In this document: one piece after another, positions 33,692-43,982 of the stretch
Numbering within the stretch: position 1 is the stretch's first letter
Layout of the letters: each line of letters opens with the position of its first letter
Assembly (NCBI RefSeq): GCF_001761365.1
Contig: NZ_CP017477.1
Span: 2,222,001 to 2,286,000, forward strand
Direction: 5' to 3'
Origin: Polaribacter vadi
GTDB lineage: Bacteria > Bacteroidota > Bacteroidia > Flavobacteriales > Flavobacteriaceae
DNA: 64,000 bases
Program-made: the position numbers and the translations under genes
Notes under the pieces: generated by a model
Databases searched by the model: none
What the model was told of the DNA's origin: nothing
The model's input: only the letters and a program-made list of their open reading frames with translations

Positions 33692-34624
33692 TTATTTTAA
33701 ATTTCTTCTAACCTTTGTTTTTCTTTCTACTTTAGTACGTTTTCTGTTGTTATTCCTTACAACTTCTTTGGCACTTTTAACGTTTTTTTCACTTTTTAAG
33801 TATTGTATAAATCCTCTTCCAGAAAAATCGTATGTTGTCTCTGAATTGTAATGATATAAACTAACCTTTCCATCATTAATAACGCTCAATTCAAATTCTT
33901 CTATATCTCCATTATCATAATTTAATGCTAAAATTTTTAGGTCTTCAAAACCTGTCACATCAAATACTTCATATCCTCCTACATAATCCCAATTTATATT
34001 TGCAATTTGTGTGCCAAAGTTATCTTGAGAACTCCTAAAAGTTGTTAAATTATCTGGTGTAAATTCTAAATAATTTTCATCGTCAAATGCGTTTGGAGTT
34101 CCTCCTCTTGCATCAACTTTTTCCCAAGCCACATACTCTTGTAAAAAGTATTCTATGTTTTCGTAAAATAACTGATCGTAATCGAAATTATTAACATTGT
34201 AACCAATTAAATAATAGCTTACATTTTGATTATAATTGTAGATTTCTATTTCGTTATTCGCTAAAATTGTTACTTCAAAATCGTTAAAACCATCTAAATC
34301 ATGATTTGTTTCTAACAAACCGTTAAAAGAATTATACGTTCCAACATCAATTCCTAAACCATTTCCAGTTCTTCCAATATCAACTATATTATTATTGGCA
34401 TATAAAATACCATTGATAAAACTTAACGTAAATGCTCTAGAAACATAAGGAATATCTCCTGTTCCAGTTGTTCTATGATAATCTACATACCATAAATCGT
34501 ATCCAGAAACAACTTCTTCTAATGTTGGTTGATATTCCACAAAACCATCATTGGTAATTGTTGTACAAGAACTTAAGATTGTTCCTGTAATTATAATCGT
34601 GAAAAGTAGTTTTAAGGCTTTCAT
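33692..34624 (-). CDS. Lipoprotein of unknown function with basic tail
   Basis: The 310-residue protein has a lipoprotein signal ('GTILSSCTTI', Cys near 20) and a beta-rich body with two similar halves, each opening with a 'YDLWYVDYHRTTGTG'- or 'NINWDYVGGYEVFDV'-like strand set. It ends in an Arg/Lys-rich tail ('NNNRKRTKVERKTKVRRNLK'). I do not recognise the family. A stem-loop covers its start codon. Confidence 0.65.
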   Translation of the reverse strand: MKALKLLFTIIITGTILSSCTTITNDGFVEYQPTLEEVVSGYDLWYVDYHRTTGTGDIPYVSRAFTLSFINGILYANNNIVDIGRTGNGLGIDVGTYNSFNGLLETNHDLDGFNDFEVTILANNEIEIYNYNQNVSYYLIGYNVNNFDYDQLFYENIEYFLQEYVAWEKVDARGGTPNAFDDENYLEFTPDNLTTFRSSQDNFGTQIANINWDYVGGYEVFDVTGFEDLKILALNYDNGDIEEFELSVINDGKVSLYHYNSETTYDFSGRGFIQYLKSEKNVKSAKEVVRNNNRKRTKVERKTKVRRNLK

Positions 34625-34652
34625 AAGCGTTCATTTTAATGGTTACGCTTAT
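34623..34652 (-). promoter_or_regulatory. Stem-loop overlapping a start codon
   Basis: ATAAGCGT (34623-34630) pairs perfectly with ACGCTTAT (34645-34652). On the minus strand the 3' arm runs into the ATG (34622-34624) of the lipoprotein gene, so the hairpin could reduce ribosome access. Function is inference. Confidence 0.4.
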
Positions 34653-34673
34653 AAATAATCAAATTGTGTGCCA

Positions 34674-34702
34674 TAAAAAAATCCACTCTAAAAAGAATGG
34701 AC
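34674..34702 (-). terminator. Terminator of the 160-residue lipoprotein gene (minus strand)
   Basis: TCCACTCT (34682-34689) pairs with AGAATGGA (34694-34701, one G-U pair on the minus-strand transcript); a run of A on the left becomes a U tract. Confidence 0.75.
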
Positions 34703-34717
34703 TAACTAATTGATTTT

Positions 34718-35200
34718 CTATTGTTTGGGAATAGAATCATAAAAAATTGTTTTCCCTTTTTTAATAGATTTTATTTTAAAGTATTTTGTTTTATCTTTTA
34801 TTTTATAGCTGATAATCGCCTCATTTTTCTTCAACTCAAAAGGCATTTTTTTAAGTTCTGGAAGTGGATTATGTATTTCTTTTGTGCTATTTTCATGCAA
34901 AATTATAGCTGGTTTTTCTGTTGATGAAAAAATAGCAGAAATCATTTTCTTATCTTTTACTTTACTCATTGTAAGTTTTTCTGCTCTTTTGGAAAAATAA
35001 ATACTATCGAATTTTACCACATATTTAGAATCATATCCAATGTTTACAATTTTTCCCTTATTAGCTGTTGATTCTACATACCAATTATTATACACTGCAG
35101 ACGTAATTGTAAATGGTGGATTTTGTTCGAACTGAGTAGTTGCACAATTATAAAAAACTAGTATAATTAATAAAACTGCAAAAAATTTCCCTGTTTTCAT
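34718..35200 (-). CDS. Lipoprotein of unknown function
   Basis: This 160-residue lipoprotein (signal ending 'LVFYNCATT', Cys near 19) has one beta-rich domain ending in lysine-rich strands ('KYFKIKSIKKGKTIFYDS'). I do not recognise it. It lies between terminators on both sides and so is a single-gene unit. Confidence 0.6.
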   Translation of the reverse strand: MKTGKFFAVLLIILVFYNCATTQFEQNPPFTITSAVYNNWYVESTANKGKIVNIGYDSKYVVKFDSIYFSKRAEKLTMSKVKDKKMISAIFSSTEKPAIILHENSTKEIHNPLPELKKMPFELKKNEAIISYKIKDKTKYFKIKSIKKGKTIFYDSIPKQ

Positions 35201-35244
35201 ATTGATAATTTCTAAATCAGTTTCAAATCTTATGCCAAGATATA

Positions 35245-35279
35245 AAAAAAGAGCTTATCAAAAATTGATAAGCTCTTTC
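35245..35279 (-). terminator. Terminator of the atp operon (minus strand)
   Basis: AGAGCTTATCAA (35250-35261) pairs with TTGATAAGCTCT (35265-35276) around a short A loop. The A tract on the left (35244-35250) becomes a U tract. It lies about 40 bases after the atpG stop. Confidence 0.88.
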
Positions 35280-35318
35280 CTATAGTATAAAATATTTTCT
35301 GAAAAATATTTAAAATTC

Positions 35319-36182
35319 TTAATTTTTCAATGCTTCAGCACCACCTACAATCTCAAGTATTTCATTCGTAATTGCAGCTTGTCTTGCTTTGTTATACGTT
35401 AACAATAAATCGTCACGTAAATCTTTAGCATTATCAGTTGCTTTGTGCATTGCAGTCATTCTTGCACCATGTTCAGAAGCAAAACTATCTCTAATTGCTT
35501 TGTACAATTGTGTTTTTAATGACTTTGGAATTAATGCTAAAACAATTTCTTCTTTAGTTGGCTCAAAAATATAATCAGAGTTTGCATTTACATCTCCACC
35601 TTCAATAGGTTTTATTGGCAAAAACTGTTCTACTTGTGGCAATTGAGTTGCAGCATTTTTAAATTGATTGTACACCAATTCAATTTTATCATAGCTTCCA
35701 GAAACATATAAATCCATTAAATGCTCAGCTATTTCTGCAACATTATCAAAATTTAAATCGTCGTAAATATCATTTCTGTTTTCTACAACTTTACGAGTTT
35801 TAGATAAAACATCGCCTCCTTTTTTACCAATTGCGAATAAATCTACTTGTTTATCAGCATATTTCTCTGCAATTGTTCTTGTAACAGTTTTAGTTATTGA
35901 TGAGTTAAAACCACCACACAAACCTCTATTAGAAGTTACAACAACTAACAATACTTTATTTACTTCTCTTTGTACAGAATAATCTCCACCAGAATCGCTA
36001 TCTAAAGTTGCACTTAAATTCTGTAATAGTTCTGTTAATTTAGATGAATAAGGACGCATTGCAACAATTGCATCTTGTGCCTTTTTCAATTTTGCAGCAG
36101 AAACCATCTTCATTGCAGAAGTAATCTGCATTGTAGATTTAATTGAGGTAATTCTGTTACGTATTTCTTTTAAATTTGCCAT
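35319..36182 (-). CDS. atpG: ATP synthase F1 subunit gamma
   Basis: The central shaft of F1-ATPase, 287 residues. The N-terminus 'MANLKEIRNRITSIKSTMQITSAMKMVSAAKL' and the C-terminus 'LTYNKARQAAITNEILEIVGGAEA' are the conserved coiled-coil ends of the family, and 'VVVTSNRGLCGGFNSS' is the hallmark central motif. It is the last gene of the operon; the gap from atpA holds a TTAGTTGTTAGTAATTAG-type low-complexity spacer. Confidence 0.97.
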   Translation of the reverse strand: MANLKEIRNRITSIKSTMQITSAMKMVSAAKLKKAQDAIVAMRPYSSKLTELLQNLSATLDSDSGGDYSVQREVNKVLLVVVTSNRGLCGGFNSSITKTVTRTIAEKYADKQVDLFAIGKKGGDVLSKTRKVVENRNDIYDDLNFDNVAEIAEHLMDLYVSGSYDKIELVYNQFKNAATQLPQVEQFLPIKPIEGGDVNANSDYIFEPTKEEIVLALIPKSLKTQLYKAIRDSFASEHGARMTAMHKATDNAKDLRDDLLLTYNKARQAAITNEILEIVGGAEALKN

Positions 36183-36253
36183 ATTTAAGTAATTAGTTGT
36201 TAGTAATTAGTTATTAGCTATAGGTTTAAAACCTACAATCTAAAACCTAACTT

Positions 36254-37831
<1,578 letters not shown>

Positions 37832-37913
37832 TTATTTTGATATTAGATATTAAATATAAAAAGTTAAATCTTTTTAAGTCGATTACTTTTTATATAAAAC
37901 TTTTAAACTTTAC

Positions 37914-38471
37914 TTATAGTTTTGAAATATAATGACTATTGTCAAATTCCTTTTTTAATTCGTTTAAATGGTTAGAAATACTTGCATCATACTGCACATC
38001 TCCAACACGTAAAATAAAACCTCCTAAAATTGCAGGATTTACTTCATTTTCTAAATTAGCTTTTTCGCCTGTTAAAGCTAAAATTTTAGCTAAAACTTGC
38101 GCTTCAATTTCTGGTGAAATAGGCACAGCAGTTGTAACTTTAGCTACTTGTATATGTTTATAAAAATCATAGATTAGCGTATATTGTTTTGCAATAGACC
38201 CTAACATTGGGATTCTTTTATTTTCTTGCAATAAATTAAATAATCCTAAAGTAATATTATTTACTTTGGTTGCAAACATGGCTTTTAAGACATTCATCTT
38301 ATCACCAGATTTAATTATAGGACTTTGTAAAGCAACTGCTAATTCTTTATTTTCTGCAATTGTTGAAGCAATTAACTGCATATCTAAATTAACAGCAGAT
38401 TCATCTTTAGAATCTTTTGCAAGATTTAAAATTGCTTTAGCGTAACGTAATGCTGCTCTTGCGTCTTTCAT
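37914..38471 (-). CDS. atpH: ATP synthase F1 subunit delta
   Basis: The stator subunit that joins F1 to the b stalk, 185 residues. It begins 'MKDARAALRYAKAILNLAKD' and carries the OSCP-type C-terminal signature 'AILGGFILRVGDVQYDASISNHLNELKKEF'. It starts 4 bases after the atpF stop, which fits translational coupling. Confidence 0.95.
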   Translation of the reverse strand: MKDARAALRYAKAILNLAKDSKDESAVNLDMQLIASTIAENKELAVALQSPIIKSGDKMNVLKAMFATKVNNITLGLFNLLQENKRIPMLGSIAKQYTLIYDFYKHIQVAKVTTAVPISPEIEAQVLAKILALTGEKANLENEVNPAILGGFILRVGDVQYDASISNHLNELKKEFDNSHYISKL

Positions 38472-38475
38472 AAAA

Positions 38476-38976
38476 TTATTTTAAAGTAACTTCTTTTAAG
38501 ATTCCTTCAACTAAAGCTAATTGATCTTCCTTATTAGATAATTCTTTTTTAATTACAGATTCTGCAATACTAATTGATAATTCTGCAACATTCTTCTTTA
38601 ATTCTGCTAATGCAGATTGCTTTTCTTGTTGAATAGAAGCTTGAGCTTTTTCAATCAAAGTGCTTGTTACTTCTTTTGCCTCTTCTTTAGCAGTCGCAAT
38701 CATTTTATCGCTGATTTCTCTAGCTTCTTTCATCATTGCTTCTCTTTCTGCTCTAGCTTCTTTTATTAACTTTGCATTGTCTGCTTGTAAATTTTGCATT
38801 TCTTTACGTGCATTTTCTGCAGCTGCTAAAGCATCTTCGATACCAGATTCTCTTTCATCTAAAGACTTTAAAATTGGTTTCCAAGCAAATTTTGCCATCA
38901 AAAATAATAAAATTATTAAGATAACAATTTGCATAAAAAACAAACCTGGTGAAAAATCGTTTAATAAAGTTTCCAT
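38476..38976 (-). CDS. atpF: ATP synthase F0 subunit b
   Basis: The peripheral stalk subunit, 166 residues. One N-terminal membrane helix ('LFFMQIVILIILLFLMAKFAW', about 12-32) is followed by a long charged coiled coil rich in Ala, Lys and Glu. It lies between atpE and atpH on the minus strand; a strong hairpin separates it from atpE. Confidence 0.96.
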   Translation of the reverse strand: METLLNDFSPGLFFMQIVILIILLFLMAKFAWKPILKSLDERESGIEDALAAAENARKEMQNLQADNAKLIKEARAEREAMMKEAREISDKMIATAKEEAKEVTSTLIEKAQASIQQEKQSALAELKKNVAELSISIAESVIKKELSNKEDQLALVEGILKEVTLK

Positions 38977-39065
38977 TCTATAAACTAATTATTTATTTAT
39001 TTTGTTTAATTAGAAAAACACCTTTCAGTTTTTCTGGATAATTTTGTTCTCTTAAAAAGAGAAAT

Positions 39066-39104
39066 AAAACACATTCTATAACCAACCGTTATAAAATGTG
39101 TTTT
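39066..39104 (-). other. Strong hairpin between atpE and atpF
   Basis: AAAACACATTCTATAAC (39066-39082) pairs with GTTATAAAATGTGTTTT (39088-39104), 16 of 17 pairs, loop of five. On the transcript it begins 17 bases after the atpE stop. It may act as an mRNA stabiliser or partial terminator that raises c-subunit output over the downstream genes. Confidence 0.75.
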
Positions 39105-39120
39105 TTACTTTTTTAAGGAA

Positions 39121-39321
<201 letters not shown>

Positions 39322-39433
39322 TTATATAATAATTAAACAAATACTAATTCTCTTTTATGTTCTCCTTTTAAGAGATTCCGATTTTCATCAGAATTAATAA
39401 AACGACCTAGATTATTACAAATCTAACATTTTA

Positions 39434-40567
39434 TTAATGATGCTCATGCTCTTCTACAGCCATTCCAATAAATAACGATGATAACATCGTAAAAATAAAT
39501 GCTTGTAAAAATGCTACTAAAATTTCAATAACCATTATAAATAATGCCAACACTAAAGACATCCCTGTAGAGGCTACTGGCCCAAAAGCCTCTTTCATTG
39601 TTACCATTAATGCAATTAAACTCATTACAACAAAGTGACCTGCTGTGATGTTTGCAAATAAACGCACCAATAATGAAAATGGTTTAATTAAAATAAAACC
39701 TGCTAATTCTATTACTGCTAATATTGGTCTTAATACATATGGAACTCCTGGCATCCATAATGTATGTGCCCAGAAATCTTTGCTACCATTAAACATATAA
39801 ATTACCATTGTAAACAACGCTAAACCTACAGTTACTGCAATTTGCCCAGTTACGTTAAACCCTAATGGAGTTAAGCCTAATAAATTCAAAATCCAGATAA
39901 AGAAAAATACAGTTAATAAAAAGCCCATAAACTTTTTATATTTTTTCTCTCCAATATTTGGTTTTGCTATTTCGTCTCTAACATAAATCACCAAAGGCTC
40001 TAAAACTCTACTAAATCCTTTTGGTATTTGTCTAGTTTTGTATTGTTTTGCTAATTTAGAAAAAGCTAAAAGCATTAAAAAACCAGCAAATAAAATACCT
40101 ACAACACTTTTAGTGATTGAGAAATCTAAAACTTTAGCTGCATTTGTTGCATGATGTGTTTCATCAAAAGAAACAGAAGTTGCTCCGTTTTCTAATTCGT
40201 AAATTTTAGAATGAATTTTAGCAAACTTTAATCCTTTTTTATCAACAATTACATGGCCATCATCATTATGATGAAATTCTGATGACATAAAAGTCACCAA
40301 ACCTTCGCTTGTCCATAAAATAACTGGTAATGGAAAACCAAAGTGTTTTCTTTCACCCTCATCTGAAGTATAAGAAAAAAACGAAAAATCGTGAGAATCC
40401 TTAAGGTGATGCTGAATGTAAGCTTTTACCTCTTCACCAGTATTAACTCGACCATCATCATTTTGATGACCTGTTTCTTTATCTATTTCCGAAGCAAAAA
40501 TTGTAGCAGAAAAAAGTGCTATTATCGCTATTGTAAGAAATTTGATTGATTTTTGTGCAATCTCCAT
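39434..40567 (-). CDS. atpB: ATP synthase F0 subunit a
   Basis: The proton channel subunit, 377 residues. It is longer than most because of a signal-like start and a His/Asp-rich periplasmic N-terminal extension ('ETGHQNDDGRVNTG', 'SEFHHNDDGHVIVDKK'), which is usual in Bacteroidota. The essential arginine is in 'FSLLVRLFANITAGH', and the final helix holds 'VAFLQAFIFTMLSSLF'. It ends in a His-rich tail ('AVEEHEHH'). Confidence 0.96.
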   Translation of the reverse strand: MEIAQKSIKFLTIAIIALFSATIFASEIDKETGHQNDDGRVNTGEEVKAYIQHHLKDSHDFSFFSYTSDEGERKHFGFPLPVILWTSEGLVTFMSSEFHHNDDGHVIVDKKGLKFAKIHSKIYELENGATSVSFDETHHATNAAKVLDFSITKSVVGILFAGFLMLLAFSKLAKQYKTRQIPKGFSRVLEPLVIYVRDEIAKPNIGEKKYKKFMGFLLTVFFFIWILNLLGLTPLGFNVTGQIAVTVGLALFTMVIYMFNGSKDFWAHTLWMPGVPYVLRPILAVIELAGFILIKPFSLLVRLFANITAGHFVVMSLIALMVTMKEAFGPVASTGMSLVLALFIMVIEILVAFLQAFIFTMLSSLFIGMAVEEHEHH

Positions 40568-40595
40568 TGTTAAAATACGCTTTCTAAATTCGGCG

Positions 40596-40624
40596 CAAAG
40601 GTATGTAATTATTCAAAAACACAA
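40596..40624 (-). promoter_or_regulatory. Candidate promoter of atpB
   Basis: The minus strand reads TTG (40624-40622), an 18-base spacer and TACCTTTG (40603-40596), an exact TAnnTTTG match 29 bases before the ATG. It would allow transcription of the F0F1 genes apart from the upstream sprE-bactofilin unit. Confidence 0.55.
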
Positions 40625-40634
40625 GCCTTTTTTA

Positions 40635-41024
40635 TTAATCTTTTTTATTTAAAATTTTGGCGATGAAAACAGCCTCTGTTAATAAAAAAATAAACATGGG
40701 TAAAATCAACGAAATTTTGGCGATTTTTGTTAAAATAGTATCGTTAAAGAGTGACTCATAAAAGACTACGCAAAAAAGTATAATTTTAAAAAACAAACAT
40801 CCTAAGTAGATAAAACCAAGCTGAGGGAATACTTTATCAACATTTGCTAACAGCCTAAAATTAACACAAATTAACAAGGAAAAACCAGCATGAAACAGAT
40901 ATACTTTTTGTAAAGAAAAAGGCAATACAAACTCATTTACATCAAGATAATATTGATGCAAAAAAAAACTCAACAAAAAAAGTGAAGAGAATGTTACAAA
41001 ATAAAGAAAAATGCTCTTAATCAT
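40635..41024 (-). CDS. Small integral membrane protein in atp cluster (DUF6168-like)
   Basis: This 129-residue protein has four predicted membrane helices and no signal peptide cleavage motif. It sits between atpZ and atpB, in the place where AtpI is found in other phyla, and overlaps the atpZ end by 8 bases. It may be the flavobacterial counterpart of AtpI, an assembly or ion-supply factor, but this is inferred from position only; the DUF6168 name is from memory. Confidence 0.6.
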   Translation of the reverse strand: MIKSIFLYFVTFSSLFLLSFFLHQYYLDVNEFVLPFSLQKVYLFHAGFSLLICVNFRLLANVDKVFPQLGFIYLGCLFFKIILFCVVFYESLFNDTILTKIAKISLILPMFIFLLTEAVFIAKILNKKD

Positions 41025-41244
41025 TAATTTTTTTCGCTTGTCTTATTAGTAAATAAATTGATATAAAAATCGCGACAAGTGTAACTGTTTGCTCTAAATA
41101 AGTAGTTTCAAATTTAACATCTAACCATTCTCCTAACAAAAAACCAAGATAAATTGTTAGTCCCATTTGCAAGCCAGCCCCAGAAAGTTGAATGGCTTTA
41201 TTTAAAGGCTTTTTTGTCTCCTTCTTTTTTTGATTTTTTTCCAT
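41017..41244 (-). CDS. AtpZ/AtpI family protein
   Basis: This is a 75-residue protein with a lysine-rich N-terminus and two membrane helices ('GLQMGLTIYLGFLLGEWLDVKF' and 'VTLVAIFISIYLLI'). The first helix pattern with Gly-Glu-Trp-Leu-Asp is typical of AtpZ, which works with AtpI in F0 assembly and ion uptake. The start used here overlaps the end of the bactofilin gene by 47 bases; no good later start exists before the first helix. Confidence 0.8.
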   Translation of the reverse strand: MEKNQKKKETKKPLNKAIQLSGAGLQMGLTIYLGFLLGEWLDVKFETTYLEQTVTLVAIFISIYLLIRQAKKIND

Positions 41245-41632
41245 CTTCTTTATGTACTTCTTTTACAATAGCTTTCATAGTGCAAGAAGCATTAAAAGCT
41301 GCTCCTGGCTCTATAGATAATTTACCAACTACAACTTCTCCAGAAATTTTTGCTATTGCTTTTACTGTTAAAATTTTTTCTACAATTAATTTTCCAGAAA
41401 ACGTACCTTCAATATCTGTATTTGAAGCTTCTACAGTTCCGTCTACAACGCCTCCAGAACCAATAATAACTCTTCCTTTTGTTTTTAAATCTCCTTCTAA
41501 AACACCATCAATTCTGTAATCTCCATCAGAAATTATTTCTCCTTTTATGGTTGTGTTTTTTGCAATTACATTTCTTTCCATTTTTCTTGGCTTCTTGTTT
41601 TTAGAAGTTTCTTCTTTCTGCTTTTCTGACAT
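41198..41632 (-). CDS. Bactofilin (polymer-forming cytoskeletal protein)
   Basis: The 144-residue protein carries a bactofilin beta-helix core of repeated hexad-like turns ('TTIKGEIISDGDYRIDGVLEGDLKTKGRVIIGSGGVVDGTVEA', given here in part) flanked by lysine-rich, disordered ends. Bactofilins polymerise without nucleotide and organise envelope processes. It lies directly after sprE (no gap beyond the stop) and overlaps atpZ, so a single transcript is likely. Confidence 0.92.
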   Translation of the reverse strand: MSEKQKEETSKNKKPRKMERNVIAKNTTIKGEIISDGDYRIDGVLEGDLKTKGRVIIGSGGVVDGTVEASNTDIEGTFSGKLIVEKILTVKAIAKISGEVVVGKLSIEPGAAFNASCTMKAIVKEVHKEDGKKSKKEGDKKAFK

Positions 41633-43861
41633 TTATTTGGTCAATTGTGTTACAATTGCTTTTGCTTTTTTACCTTCTTCTGTATTACCATAACTTACTG
41701 CTACATACTCTAAAGCAGTTTTATAGGCTTCTTTATCTTGAAACTTACCAATAGCAAATGCTTTTAAAAGCTCGAATTTTGGTTTTAAATCTGCCTTTGG
41801 AATGGTTGGTAAAACTTCATCAATTTTTGTAATAACCTCTTGAAATTTATCTTCTTTATATAAATAATAAATTTCTTTGTAGGTTTTTTCTACTTCAGTT
41901 TCTTCAATTTGCTCTTCTTCGAATTGTATTTCTGGATTTAAAATTATCTGTGCAAATTTTGTTTCTGGATATTTTGTTAGAATAACATTTTTATGTTTTT
42001 CGGTATTTTGAGCATCACCCAAATTATTATAAATTTGATATAAATGCCAGTTTATGGGTAAGATTAACTCTTTATTTGGATGTAAAGAAGCAACTCTTTC
42101 CAACCTTTGTTTTGCTAAATTTTGATTTTTAAATTGCTCTTTATAAATCAACCCTAATTCATATAAAGCTTGATTTCTGCTTGTTACTAAACTATCTATG
42201 ACAACTTGTTCTGTAGGAATTGCGCTTAAATAGGTATTCAAATCGTATTTTAAATTTATTTTAGAAACTTGCGCAGAATCTTTTGCTGCTCCACCAATGG
42301 TTGCTTTTTCTGCCCATCTCCAATTATCTTCTAATTTTCTTGCGCCCCAAATTTTTTGGAATTCGGTTTTACCAAAACTTAAAGATTGGTTGTTGTAAAA
42401 ATACCATTTTCCTTGATCAGCAGAATTTAAACCATTATTAAGGTTACCAAACGCCATTTGATTTAACCTTAATTGTGCAGCATCTTCATCTGCCTTTTTA
42501 ATTTTTTCTATATAGTTTTCAAAAAATTGTGTTTGCTCTTCTTTTGATAAGGATGCAATTTTTATAATACTATCGTTTTCAGTAACAATATCTTCAAACT
42601 TAATTAAAGAAGCTAAGTTTTTATGTTTTCTTTTGATGCGTCTAATTCTGATATCTAACGTATCATTTGTAACTTGTAAAACACTATCATAATACGAACT
42701 TGCTTTTTGATAAGCATCTTGTTTAAAGTAGATGTTTCCTAATTTTTCGTACGTATATGTTTTCTGTTTATCACCAGCATTTTTAGCTCTTAACGAACTA
42801 TTGTAATAGGCAATTGCTTGTTTTAAACTATCGTTTTTTTCATGTAAAAACCCAACTTGATAATTCAATTCATCTAAAAAAGGTCTGTTATCTCTGTCTT
42901 TAATCAGTTTATTCATATCAGCAATTAAAGAAACAATAGTAGAATCTTTTTTACTGTTTTTAGCAATTTCTATACGTGCATGAATTTTGTATTTATAAGG
43001 AGCTTTTTTAAAGTTTGCCAATCTTCTAAAAACTACATTGGCAGAATCTTTTTTATCTTCAGATGCATACAGTTGACCTAAAATAAATAAATTTCTTGCT
43101 GCTTGATATTCATCATTTAAAGTTCTTGTCGCTAAATGTAAGTGTTTTTTAACTTTTTGAAGACTATCTGTTTTTGTGTAAGCCATTGCTAAAGCTGTGT
43201 GTCCTTTTTCTTTAATTTCGGCTGGCAAATTTTTTTCTACAGTATCATTTACTTGTAAAAGTAGTTTTAAAGATTCTATGGCAAACTCTTCATTATCTAA
43301 TCTTACATTCGTTTTTGCTCTCCAAATTTTAGTTTCTGAAATTAAACTAGCATTAGGATAATTAAGAATTACATAATTAAAAGCTTCTATTGCAGGGATA
43401 AAACGTTGTGAGTAATAGCGATTTTTACCAAGCAATAAATAGGCTTCGTCCATTTGGCTATTTCTCTCAATTCCATCAATATTCATTTTATGAAGTTGAA
43501 TAGCTTTAACAGCTTTTTCTTCGGATTTTTCAAACGGAGTTAATGCTTTATTTGCATTATTATTATTTTTGTTATTTCCACCAAAACCTGCTCCTGGACC
43601 ATTATTAAATTTGGGCATTACAATTTTATCTTCCTCAAACTCTACAGGTTCAATTGGTAAAATATCGAAATAATCGTCTTTATAACCTTCTTTAATACCA
43701 TCAATACCTTCGTTAAAGGCTTTTTCACCATTAAATAAAACGTTATATTTTGTAGTTAAGGCGTGATAATTTCTGTTAATGACTGTATCCTTTTTGGTGC
43801 TACAAGAATATATAGCTACAAAAAGTATAAAAATGACAACTATTTTTTGAGTGTTTTTCAC
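41633..43861 (-). CDS. sprE: SprE/PorW-like TPR lipoprotein (type IX secretion and gliding)
   Basis: The 742-residue lipoprotein ('VAIYSCSTKK', Cys near 20) is built from TPR repeats. Its N-terminus with 'NRNYHALTTKYNVLFNGEKAFNEGI' matches SprE of Flavobacterium johnsoniae and PorW of Porphyromonas, which are needed for type IX secretion and gliding. The bactofilin gene right behind it is the same neighbour as in other Flavobacteria. A glycine/asparagine-rich stretch ('GPGAGFGGNNKNNNNAN') follows the N-terminal part. The family call is from recognition of this start. Confidence 0.85.
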   Translation of the reverse strand: MKNTQKIVVIFILFVAIYSCSTKKDTVINRNYHALTTKYNVLFNGEKAFNEGIDGIKEGYKDDYFDILPIEPVEFEEDKIVMPKFNNGPGAGFGGNNKNNNNANKALTPFEKSEEKAVKAIQLHKMNIDGIERNSQMDEAYLLLGKNRYYSQRFIPAIEAFNYVILNYPNASLISETKIWRAKTNVRLDNEEFAIESLKLLLQVNDTVEKNLPAEIKEKGHTALAMAYTKTDSLQKVKKHLHLATRTLNDEYQAARNLFILGQLYASEDKKDSANVVFRRLANFKKAPYKYKIHARIEIAKNSKKDSTIVSLIADMNKLIKDRDNRPFLDELNYQVGFLHEKNDSLKQAIAYYNSSLRAKNAGDKQKTYTYEKLGNIYFKQDAYQKASSYYDSVLQVTNDTLDIRIRRIKRKHKNLASLIKFEDIVTENDSIIKIASLSKEEQTQFFENYIEKIKKADEDAAQLRLNQMAFGNLNNGLNSADQGKWYFYNNQSLSFGKTEFQKIWGARKLEDNWRWAEKATIGGAAKDSAQVSKINLKYDLNTYLSAIPTEQVVIDSLVTSRNQALYELGLIYKEQFKNQNLAKQRLERVASLHPNKELILPINWHLYQIYNNLGDAQNTEKHKNVILTKYPETKFAQIILNPEIQFEEEQIEETEVEKTYKEIYYLYKEDKFQEVITKIDEVLPTIPKADLKPKFELLKAFAIGKFQDKEAYKTALEYVAVSYGNTEEGKKAKAIVTQLTK

Positions 43862-43982
43862 ACAGATAAATCTAAATTAAAAAAATGTTTTTTAAAACTA
43901 AAAACTCTTATTTACAACTAATTTCTAACGAAAATAGTATAAATAAGAGTGTAAAAATAGTAATAAATTAAGAATAGCGTGC

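Noticed and set aside
36183..36253. Repeated TTAGTTGTTAGTAATTAG-like words between atpA and atpG as a regulatory repeat
   Set aside because: Simple AT-rich low-complexity spacer; no clear structure or repeat unit that could be tied to a function.
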